A DNA stretch of 64,000 nucleotides from Shewanella pneumatophori. Lineage in GTDB: Bacteria; Pseudomonadota; Gammaproteobacteria; Enterobacterales; Shewanellaceae. Both the position numbers and the translations under genes were made by a program. Position 1 is the first letter of the stretch. Every line of letters starts with the position of its first letter. Where the stretch lies: the NCBI RefSeq assembly GCF_023283895.1, contig NZ_JAKILB010000002.1, positions 372,001 to 436,000 on the forward strand, written 5' to 3'. Shown piece by piece: positions 43,374-50,998 of this stretch. A model generated the notes under the pieces. It worked only from the letters and a program-made list of their open reading frames with translations, was not told the DNA's origin and made no database searches.

Positions 43374-45560
43374 ATGGAAATCAAAGTTAACTTTCTCGAT
43401 AATTTGAGATTAGAAGCCAAGTTCGATGACTTTACCGTCACCGCTGATCAGCCAATCCGTTACAAAGGCGATGGCTCTGCACCGAGTCCATTTGATTACT
43501 TTTTAGCATCATCTGCTTTGTGTGCGGCTTACTTTATTAAGGTGTATTGTAAAGCGCGTGACATTCCGACTGAAAACATTCGTTTGTCGCAAAACAATAT
43601 CGTTGATCCAGAAGATCGATATAACCAAATCTTCCAAATCCAAGTTGAATTGCCAGACGATATTTCTGATAAAGATCGCCAAGGCATTTTGCGTTCAATC
43701 GAGCGTTGTACCGTGAAAAAAGTGGTGCAAACGGGCCCAGAATTTAAGATTGAAACTGTTGAGAATCTAGATGCAGACGCTAATGCGATGCTAATGGGTC
43801 AAGATGACAGCGATGCTAGCACTTACATATTAGGTAAAGATTTACCGCTTGAGCAAACCATTGCTAACATGACTGGCATGCTGGCTGATCTAGGCATGAA
43901 GATTGAGATCTCTTCATGGCGCAATATCGTGCCAAACGTGTGGTCGCTACATATTCGTGATGCAGCATCACCTATGTGTTTTACTAACGGTAAAGGCGCA
44001 ACTAAAGAGAGCGCACTGTGCTCGGCACTTGGCGAGTTTATCGAGCGTCTAAACTGTAACTTCTTCTACAATGATCAGTTCTTTGGTGAAGAGATTGCCA
44101 ACAGTGAATTTGTACATTACCCGAACGAGAAATGGTTTGCGTTAACTGACGATGACTCATTGCCAGCTGGCATTCTTGATGAATACTGCCTTGAGATCTA
44201 CAACCCAGAAGGTGAGCTTGCTGGTTCAAATCTGATTGATACTAACTCGGGCAATATCGACCGCGGTATTTGTAGTATTCCTTATACTCGCCATTCTGAC
44301 GGCGAAACCGTGTACTTCCCGTCAAACCTGATTGAGAACCTGTTCTTAAGTAACGGTATGAGCGCGGGTAACAACATCCAAGAAGCGCAGGTTCAATGCT
44401 TGTCGGAGATCTTTGAGCGCGCGATTAAGCGCCAAATCATCGAGCAAGAAATCATCCTGCCTGAAGTGCCAATGAGCGTACTTGAAAAGTACCCAAGCAT
44501 TCTTGCTGGCATTAACGGTCTTGAAGAGCAAGGCTTCCCAGTTGTAGTTAAAGATGCATCACTAGGTGGCCAGTTCCCAGTAATGTGCGTGACTTTAATG
44601 AACCCGAAAACTGGCGGTGTATTTGCTTCATTTGGCGCGCACCCAAGCTTTGAAGTGGCATTAGAGCGTAGCTTAACAGAGCTTCTACAAGGCCGCAGTT
44701 TTGAAGGCTTAAACGATGTGCCAAAGCCAACCTTTAACAGCATGGCTGTCACTGAGCCTGAAAACTTTGTTGAGCATTTTATTGACTCAACCGGTGTGAT
44801 TTCATGGCGCTTCTTTAGCAGCAATGCTGATTATGAATTCTGTGAGTGGGATTTCTCTGGTACCAACCAAGAAGAAGCAGACAGCTTATTTGGCATTTTG
44901 GCTGACTTGGGTAAAGAGGTTTATACCGCTGAGTTTGATCAACTCGGTGCATCAGCATGTCGTATGTTGGTGCCAGATTTTTCTGAAGTGTACCCAGTTG
45001 ATGACTTGATTTGGGATAACACCAACAAGGCGCTGGAATACCGTGAAGACATTTTAAATCTACATTCATTATCTGATGAAGAGTTAGTGGATTTAGTTAA
45101 CCGTTTAGAAGAAAGCCAGCTAGATAACTATACTGACATCCGCACCATGATAGGTATCGTGTTTGATGAAAACACAGTGTGGGGTCAGCTCACCATTATT
45201 GAACTTAAGATCTTAATCTATCTAGCACTGGGCGCAGCAGAAGAAGCACTAGAGCTAGTGGGTGATTTTTTACAATACAACGATAACACGGTTGAGCGTG
45301 GCTTATTCTATCAAGCCATTAGTGCGGTACTTGAAGTTGAATTAGACGAAGAGCTTGAGCTTGAGCACTTCATCTATAACTTTAACCGTATGTTCGGCAT
45401 CGATGTCATGCAAAATGTAGTCGGCTCAGTAAGCGGCGAAGTGCGTTTCTACGGCTTAACTAAAACCAGTATGGCCCTTGAAGGGATTGAGCCACACTTA
45501 CGTTTAATTGAAAGCTACAAGAAGTTGCATAGCGCCCGCGCTAAGGCTGCTGCAAAGTAG
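43374..45560 (+). CDS. ycaO: OsmC/YcaO fusion protein
   Basis: A 728-residue cytoplasmic protein. Residues 1-135 are an OsmC-like domain (DYFLASSALCAAYFIKVYC with its Cys). Residues about 195-580 are the YcaO domain, an ATP-dependent cyclodehydratase fold; nucleotide/Mg binding motifs are ESALCSALGEFIERLN, EAQVQCLSEIFERAIK and SFEVALERSLTELLQGR (each about residues 206-445). The C-terminal 140 residues are a helical, TPR-like cap found in E. coli YcaO, which takes part in beta-methylthiolation of ribosomal protein S12 with RimO. The OsmC fusion is typical of this gammaproteobacterial group, and is about 140 residues longer than E. coli YcaO. Single gene with a strong terminator. Confidence 0.93.
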   Translation: MEIKVNFLDNLRLEAKFDDFTVTADQPIRYKGDGSAPSPFDYFLASSALCAAYFIKVYCKARDIPTENIRLSQNNIVDPEDRYNQIFQIQVELPDDISDKDRQGILRSIERCTVKKVVQTGPEFKIETVENLDADANAMLMGQDDSDASTYILGKDLPLEQTIANMTGMLADLGMKIEISSWRNIVPNVWSLHIRDAASPMCFTNGKGATKESALCSALGEFIERLNCNFFYNDQFFGEEIANSEFVHYPNEKWFALTDDDSLPAGILDEYCLEIYNPEGELAGSNLIDTNSGNIDRGICSIPYTRHSDGETVYFPSNLIENLFLSNGMSAGNNIQEAQVQCLSEIFERAIKRQIIEQEIILPEVPMSVLEKYPSILAGINGLEEQGFPVVVKDASLGGQFPVMCVTLMNPKTGGVFASFGAHPSFEVALERSLTELLQGRSFEGLNDVPKPTFNSMAVTEPENFVEHFIDSTGVISWRFFSSNADYEFCEWDFSGTNQEEADSLFGILADLGKEVYTAEFDQLGASACRMLVPDFSEVYPVDDLIWDNTNKALEYREDILNLHSLSDEELVDLVNRLEESQLDNYTDIRTMIGIVFDENTVWGQLTIIELKILIYLALGAAEEALELVGDFLQYNDNTVERGLFYQAISAVLEVELDEELELEHFIYNFNRMFGIDVMQNVVGSVSGEVRFYGLTKTSMALEGIEPHLRLIESYKKLHSARAKAAAK

Positions 45561-45600
45561 GTACTCAGCTGCACGCTAAATAATCAAATTTAGTCCGATT

Positions 45601-45638
45601 AAAGCGAACCGTTGTTAATTAAACGGTTCGCTTTTTTG
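45601..45638 (+). terminator. Rho-independent terminator
   Basis: A 13-bp perfect stem (AAAGCGAACCGTT / AACGGTTCGCTTT) followed by further T, after the OsmC-YcaO gene. Confidence 0.95.
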
Positions 45639-45790
45639 TTTCTATTGATAACAAAAAATTATAATTATAAGAAAATATCATAATTATTTATCTGAGTTTG
45701 ATTGCCTTAATATAGCGGCCATAGATTGCTAACGCTCGAGTGATAGCTACTCCTTGTAGCAAGAACAGCGAATGTGTTTTGGAGCTAAAG

Positions 45791-46168
45791 ATGAAGTTTT
45801 TACATACTATGTTGCGTGTTGTCGATTTAGACAAATCAATTGAGTTTTACAGCAAAGTGTTGGGCATGAGCGTACTTGAAAGAACCGAAAATACTGAGTA
45901 TCGCTATACCTTAGTGTTTGTTGGCTATGAAGCTGGTGGCACGACAATCGAATTGACCTATAACTGGGATACAAACAGTTATGAAAAAGGTACTGCATTT
46001 GGTCACTTGGCGTTAGGTGTCGATGACATTTATAGCGCTTGCGACAAGATTAAAGCGCTTGGCGGTAACGTGACACGTGAACCCGGCCCGGTGAAAGGCG
46101 GCTCAACTCATATTGCGTTTATTACCGATCCTGATGGCTATCAAATTGAGCTGATCCAACTTAGCTAG
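45791..46168 (+). CDS. gloA: Lactoylglutathione lyase (glyoxalase I)
   Basis: A 125-residue cytoplasmic metalloenzyme that converts the hemithioacetal of methylglyoxal and glutathione to S-lactoylglutathione. Metal ligands appear in order: His6 (FLHTMLRV), Glu in TTIELTYNW (about 56), His in FGHLALGV (about 74) and Glu in YQIELIQ (about 121). [10 protein letters not shown] is the family start, so the ATG at 45791, with TTGGAG seven bases before, is chosen over an upstream in-frame start. The NEM reductase gene follows; a gloA-nemA pair is known from E. coli, where NemR controls both. No nemR is visible here. Confidence 0.95.
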   Translation: MKFLHTMLRVVDLDKSIEFYSKVLGMSVLERTENTEYRYTLVFVGYEAGGTTIELTYNWDTNSYEKGTAFGHLALGVDDIYSACDKIKALGGNVTREPGPVKGGSTHIAFITDPDGYQIELIQLS

Positions 46169-46285
46169 TTGATTGCGATACTTTATCGTTACGAGCTCAT
46201 TACCCACATCAATATTTTTCCTACTCAGCTGCTAGCAGCAGGCTTATGTTCTTATAGGCTGAGTAGAAGCAAAGAGGAATTGAAA

Positions 46286-47383
46286 ATGAAAAACGCATTA
46301 TTTCAACCAGTAAAATTAGGTCGCCACACACTTAATAATCGTATCGTTATGCCACCAATGACGCGTTCACGTGCAACTCAACCAGGTAATGAAGCTAACG
46401 ACATGATGGCGACTTATTACGCTCAGCGAGCATCGGCTGGGCTAATTGTTGCCGAAGGCACGCAAATTTCACCAATGGGCCAAGGCTATGCGTGGACACC
46501 TGGTATTTACAGCCCATCACAAATTGCCGGTTGGAAGAAAACCACTGACGCAGTGCATGCAAAAGGCGGGGTTATATTTGCTCAGCTATGGCACGTTGGC
46601 CGCGTAACACATCCTGATAATATTGGCGGTGAGCAACCAATTTCATCATCGGCATTAAAAGCGCAAGGCGTAAAAGTATTTATCGATAATGGCACTGATG
46701 AGCCAGGTTTCGTTGAAGTGGTTGAGCCGCGTGAAATGACTAAAGCCGATATTGAAATGGTGATTGCTCAGTATCGTCAAGCCGCGCTAAATGCAATTGA
46801 AGCTGGCTTTGATGGCATTGAACTGCACGCAGCTAACGGCTATTTGGTAAATCAGTTTATTGATTCAGAAGCGAATAACCGCACTGACGAATACGGTGGC
46901 AGCATTGAAAACCGTTTACGTTTTCTAGATGAGGTGGTTGCGACTATGGTTGATGCGATTGGCAGCGACAAAGTCGGTGTGCGTTTAGCGCCATTTACCT
47001 CGCTAAATGGCACAGTTGATGCCACTCCTGAACAGACTTACACCGCAGCGGCGGCATTACTTAACAAGCATAACATTGTGTACCTGCATCTTGCAGAAGT
47101 GGACTGGGACGATGCGCCTGAAACTCCTGCAACTTTTAAACGTGCAGTACGTGATGCATTTGATGGTGTACTCATTTACGCCGGTAAATATGATGCTGAT
47201 AAAGCGGCGCAAACTGTCGCAGATGGTTTAGCCGATATGATTGGTTTTGGGCGTCCGTTTGTGGCAAACCCTGATCTACCTAATCGCATTAAGCATGGAT
47301 TTGAGCTTGCTACGCACGACCCTGCGACCTTGTTTGGTGGTGGCGAAAAAGGCTTAACTGATTACAGTGAATATAATCAGTAG
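46286..47383 (+). CDS. nemA: N-ethylmaleimide reductase, Old Yellow Enzyme family
   Basis: A 365-residue FMN enzyme, the same length as E. coli NemA. It reduces activated alkenes, N-ethylmaleimide and nitro esters with NADPH. Typical motifs: NRIVMPPMTRSRA (about 18-30), the substrate-binding FDGIELHAANGYLVNQF (His-x-x-Asn, about 180-196), and the FMN phosphate site IYAGKYDADKA ... IGFGRPFVANPDLP. The ATG at 46286 has AGAGGA upstream; the 39 extra upstream codons lack an RBS. It follows gloA by 118 bases and is ended by a stem-loop. Confidence 0.95.
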   Translation: MKNALFQPVKLGRHTLNNRIVMPPMTRSRATQPGNEANDMMATYYAQRASAGLIVAEGTQISPMGQGYAWTPGIYSPSQIAGWKKTTDAVHAKGGVIFAQLWHVGRVTHPDNIGGEQPISSSALKAQGVKVFIDNGTDEPGFVEVVEPREMTKADIEMVIAQYRQAALNAIEAGFDGIELHAANGYLVNQFIDSEANNRTDEYGGSIENRLRFLDEVVATMVDAIGSDKVGVRLAPFTSLNGTVDATPEQTYTAAAALLNKHNIVYLHLAEVDWDDAPETPATFKRAVRDAFDGVLIYAGKYDADKAAQTVADGLADMIGFGRPFVANPDLPNRIKHGFELATHDPATLFGGGEKGLTDYSEYNQ

Positions 47384-47417
47384 CATTAGCTACACTTCCT
47401 AATTTAAAATAGTCAGT

Positions 47418-47449
47418 AATAGCAATCCCATGTGGATTGCTATTTTGTT
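47418..47449 (+). terminator. Rho-independent terminator
   Basis: Perfect 11-bp stem AATAGCAATCC / GGATTGCTATT with a 5-base loop and TTTTGTTTTT tail, after nemA. Confidence 0.92.
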
Positions 47450-47528
47450 TTTATGCTGACTATTTTGATGTCGTCACTTCTCTCCATATCAAAATAACGT
47501 ATCTATCTTCTTTTTAAGAGTGCTCAGA

Positions 47529-48419
47529 ATGCGCGGAGTGTTGTATCTTTTTATCGCCACCTTATTGGCCGCAATGGGCTGGATTGCCTCAAAAGTTGTG
47601 GTGCAATCGATGGCGGGAGAAATGTTTATTGCGAGCAGATTTATACTCGCAAGCCTGATTTTAGTGCCTTTTTGCTATAAAAGTTTGCTTAAGTTAAGCG
47701 CTAAGCAAGTGTTGTCGGCTTGCGGAGTCGGGGTGTTTTTAGGCTTAGCATTACAAGTATGGATTTATGCGGTATCGATAAGTGATGGCTTATCTGAGGG
47801 CGCATTTATCATGAGTCTAGCGATGATTATTGCCCCGCTAACGGCTTGGTTACTGTTTCAAGTTAAGCCCAATCGGGCTTTTTGGATCGCACTGCCTGTC
47901 AGCGTTAGCGGCATGATGTTAATGAGCTTAACCAATGGCTGGAAGATGGAGCCAAGCCAGTTATTGTTCTTGCTCGCATCGGCATTGTTGTCGGTACACT
48001 TTGTTATGAACAAGCGTATTAGCGGCAACCTTAAGCCGTTAGTCTCTATTTGTTTGCAGTTGTTTGTTGTTGGCTTAGTCGGCTTGTTATACACGCTATA
48101 CACAGAGCCTGATGCAGTGCAGTTTTCTAACCAATTGCTAGTGTGGTTCGTGTTATCAACCGTTATTGCAACTTCAGTGCGTTATTTATTACAAACCATG
48201 GGGCAGTATAAAGTCAGCATGGAAACCGCGGCGCTATTAATGATTTTAGAGCCTATCTGGACTTTATTACTAAGTATTAGCGTGCTTGGTGAAAACTTAG
48301 AGCCGCAAAAGCTGCTGGGCGGCGGGGTAATTTTTCTGTCTTTGATTATCTATATCAAGCTCTCTAGACGTTATGCTAAGGCTGAGCTGGCAAAGATGGA
48401 GTTAGCTCAATCAGCATAA
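47529..48419 (+). CDS. DMT-superfamily (EamA) transporter
   Basis: A 296-residue inner-membrane protein with ten hydrophobic helices in two repeats of five, the EamA pattern (first repeat starts LYLFIATLLAAMGWIASK, second about residue 145). Such proteins export small metabolites or amino acids. The C-terminal block (METAALLMILEPIWTLLLSI ... LGENLEPQKLLGGGVIFL, in parts) is the conserved EamA end. The ATG at 47529 is preferred to the GTG three codons earlier. Substrate unknown. Confidence 0.9.
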   Translation: MRGVLYLFIATLLAAMGWIASKVVVQSMAGEMFIASRFILASLILVPFCYKSLLKLSAKQVLSACGVGVFLGLALQVWIYAVSISDGLSEGAFIMSLAMIIAPLTAWLLFQVKPNRAFWIALPVSVSGMMLMSLTNGWKMEPSQLLFLLASALLSVHFVMNKRISGNLKPLVSICLQLFVVGLVGLLYTLYTEPDAVQFSNQLLVWFVLSTVIATSVRYLLQTMGQYKVSMETAALLMILEPIWTLLLSISVLGENLEPQKLLGGGVIFLSLIIYIKLSRRYAKAELAKMELAQSA

Positions 48420-48430
48420 AGATGGATTAA

Positions 48431-48460
48431 AAAAAGCCAGCTAATTTAGCTGGCTTTTTA
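48431..48460. terminator. Bidirectional terminator
   Basis: 13-bp perfect stem AAAAAGCCAGCTA / TAGCTGGCTTTTT between the convergent DMT transporter and gltS genes. It has A-runs and T-runs on both sides, so it can serve both. Confidence 0.93.
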
Positions 48461-48495
48461 CTGTGTGCTTAGACAATTTTTGGAACTAGTGATAG

Positions 48496-49719
48496 TTAGC
48501 CAACAAAAATCATAAAGCCTTTTAAGATAAGCGCGTTGACGATATCGACAAAGAATGCACCTACAATTGGCACCACCATAAAGGCTTGTGGTGACGGGCC
48601 AGTTCTTGAAACCAAGGCGCCCATGTTCATAACCGCTGTTGGTGTGGCACCTAGGCCAAAACCACAGTGACCGCCAGCCATCACTGCCGCGTCGTAATTG
48701 CTGCCCATAATCTTAAATGTGACGAAATAAGCAAATAACGCCAGCACCGCTGTTTGCACCACTAAGATAATCAGTAGTGGGATAGCAAGGTCAAAAATTT
48801 CCCATAGCTTGAGGTTCATTAGCGCCATTGATAAGAACAGGGCAAGCGAAACGGAGCCCAGCACATCAACACACTCACTGTTAATTTTGTAGCTGCGAGA
48901 CAGCTCTGTGCAGTTGGTAATAATCACACCAATAAACAGTGCATACACAAATTCTGGCATCTTTAACCAGCTAGCACCGACCGCTTCAATTAATGCGCTA
49001 GTCCATTTAGCACCCGCCACACACAGCAGCATGATAAATAAGACTTCTAATACACTTTTAGCTGTCACTCTATCTTCTTCAAGCTGATCATAGGTAACCA
49101 GATCTGGGTGGTCTGTATGGTGATTCCCACCAATACCATAGCTAGAGACTAGATTATTCTTATTGATAAGTCGCTGGGCAACTGGGCCGCCGATAATGCC
49201 GCCCATTACCAAACCAAAAGTAGCCGCTGCCATGGCAAACTCAAGCGTGTTGATGCCGTATTCAGTCTGGAAGGTATCTGCCCAGGCTGCGCCTGTACCA
49301 TGTCCACCCGATAGGGTAATAGAGCCTGCGATTAAGCCCATAAAGGACTCAAGCCCTAATAGGTTAGCCAGACTGACACCTACAACGTTTTGGATAACGA
49401 TGAACAGGGAGGCGACACCTAAAAAGATAAACACCTTACTGCCACCTTTTAGCAATAACTTATAATTCGCTGCGAGACCAACGGTACTGAAAAACATCAG
49501 CATCAGAGTGTTTTGCATCGATAAGCTAAAGGCAACGGTAATATTGTTGAAGTGTAGGGCGGTGATCACTGCAGCAATAATAAGTCCGCCAACGATGGGT
49601 TCGGGAATATTATATTTTTTTAAAACAGGGACATAACGATTGACCATGTGGCCGATAAATAGCACTAAAATTGCGACTAGAAACGATTCTAGCTCGCCAA
49701 TAGTAAAGACTGTATTCAT
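48496..49719 (-). CDS. gltS: Sodium/glutamate symporter
   Basis: A 407-residue inner-membrane transporter of the GltS family; it couples glutamate uptake to Na+. About ten helices with the family's two reentrant-like glycine motifs: SGGHGTGAAWADTF (about residues 140-153) and the inverted counterpart MAGGHCGFGLGATPTA (about 345-360). N-terminal GELESFLVAILVLFIG and NIPEPIVGGL are typical. Single gene, terminated by the shared stem-loop. Confidence 0.97.
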   Translation of the reverse strand: MNTVFTIGELESFLVAILVLFIGHMVNRYVPVLKKYNIPEPIVGGLIIAAVITALHFNNITVAFSLSMQNTLMLMFFSTVGLAANYKLLLKGGSKVFIFLGVASLFIVIQNVVGVSLANLLGLESFMGLIAGSITLSGGHGTGAAWADTFQTEYGINTLEFAMAAATFGLVMGGIIGGPVAQRLINKNNLVSSYGIGGNHHTDHPDLVTYDQLEEDRVTAKSVLEVLFIMLLCVAGAKWTSALIEAVGASWLKMPEFVYALFIGVIITNCTELSRSYKINSECVDVLGSVSLALFLSMALMNLKLWEIFDLAIPLLIILVVQTAVLALFAYFVTFKIMGSNYDAAVMAGGHCGFGLGATPTAVMNMGALVSRTGPSPQAFMVVPIVGAFFVDIVNALILKGFMIFVG

Positions 49720-50055
49720 ATGACTCCTAGCAAAATAGATAAAGGCGTTATAAAAAACCTTGTTTTTGTTACTAAGTTTTTATTTTTGTTGGGGTATTTT
49801 TATATTGTCATGCCTATTTGGGGGCGAGCTATACTGCCACACTTATTTATCACTGGGATATCTCTTGCTGCTGATAAAGTGAGCGTTTTAGATTAATCTT
49901 TATTTATATTTGAACTCGCTAGCAGCTTTTATGGCGCTGAGAGGTATGTAGGCTAAGGAAATAGTGATATATGCTGCACTGCGCAAAAACTAAATATTTA
50001 CGTCTTGATTGCGCAAATTTCAAACATGATTTGACATGGAAGGGACTTTTTAGTG
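49720..50055. other. Intergenic region upstream of gltS
   Basis: About 335 AT-rich bases. The octamer-like TGCGCAAA occurs twice, 30 bases apart (49980 and 50010), as a direct repeat; meaning unknown. The gltS promoter should be here. Confidence 0.45.
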
Positions 50056-50082
50056 CAAAAAGCCAGCTGTAATAGCTGGCTT
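50056..50082 (-). terminator. Rho-independent terminator of the Spo0M gene
   Basis: 9-bp stem AAGCCAGCT / AGCTGGCTT; on the minus strand it is followed by a T-run, the right polarity for the gene ending at 50102. Confidence 0.88.
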
Positions 50083-50101
50083 ATTAGTGTTACTGAATTT
50101 A

Positions 50102-50854
50102 TTAGCTCAGTAATCTTTCAATATAAGGTCTAACGCTTGCTACGCTGTCACAATGGTTTGGGATAGAAACGCTGTGATAACCATCGCCTGAAAATGCTCT
50201 ATCTATTTCAATTAGCACGCCGGTCTCTGCGCCATTATCAACAAAGGTGACCTCTAGCTCTTTAGCACCAAAGAATGAGCGTGACTCAGGTTTAAATTCG
50301 TATTCTTGATAACAAGGTAAGTGTGAACTGAAATTATGTGCGCGCACATAGCCAGCTTCAATATCTGACTTAAATAAACGGTAACCGCTATTTTCAATAA
50401 ACTCTAAAACCGCAAGCTGAGTATTTGAAGGCACAATGGTTAGCGGGTCTTTATCACTACCGTCGATACCGTTTTTAATATCTAAGCCAGTTTGCAGCCA
50501 TACTTTTGCAATACGCTGACCAAATAAGTTAGAGGCGGGGATCTCTGGGTGAAGATCTAACTCAAATTGCTGAGTGATGGTTTCGCCAGGTTGAATAGTG
50601 ATATCTAGGCTAGGTTGCCAGCTTTGTAGCACCACGCTTTTGTTGTATTTAACTTCATTGTCACCGATTTCTTGTTCGGCTTTGGCTTCGGCCATAATGG
50701 CAAACTCTAGACCGATTAGCTGTTGCTCAACATCGCCACCCTTAATAACGACTTCGATAGCAAAGGTATCACCGGCACGTAATTGTTCATCAAGTAAAAT
50801 GGTATCAACGGTGGCTTTGCCAATACCAACACTGGCGAGAAGTTTCTTAAGCAT
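50102..50854 (-). CDS. Spo0M-family arrestin-like protein
   Basis: A 250-residue soluble protein matching the SpoOM family (named after Bacillus Spo0M). The N-terminus MLKKLLASVGIGKATVDTIL is typical, followed by two beta-sandwich halves with arrestin-like fold (LRAGDTFAIEVVIKGGDVEQ; FELDLHPEIPASNLFGQR, in parts). It is cytoplasmic. In non-sporulating bacteria its role is unknown; a scaffold or membrane-trafficking-type adaptor is suggested for the family. Single gene with its own terminator. Confidence 0.92.
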   Translation of the reverse strand: MLKKLLASVGIGKATVDTILLDEQLRAGDTFAIEVVIKGGDVEQQLIGLEFAIMAEAKAEQEIGDNEVKYNKSVVLQSWQPSLDITIQPGETITQQFELDLHPEIPASNLFGQRIAKVWLQTGLDIKNGIDGSDKDPLTIVPSNTQLAVLEFIENSGYRLFKSDIEAGYVRAHNFSSHLPCYQEYEFKPESRSFFGAKELEVTFVDNGAETGVLIEIDRAFSGDGYHSVSIPNHCDSVASVRPYIERLLS

Positions 50855-50998
50855 ATGTCTTTCCTTGAAATAAAACGTGACAGGCAGACACTAGCACCGC
50901 TACCTATTGGCTTCAACATAAAGTAAAGGTTTAATTATCTAACCCAATAGGCTTGCTATGCTACCAATTTGATAGCATAGCAGTCTTAGTCAAACCAA

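Noticed and set aside
44346..45069. Overlapping minus-strand frames in the OsmC-YcaO gene
   Set aside because: Antisense shadows; the sense frame has complete YcaO ATP-binding motifs.
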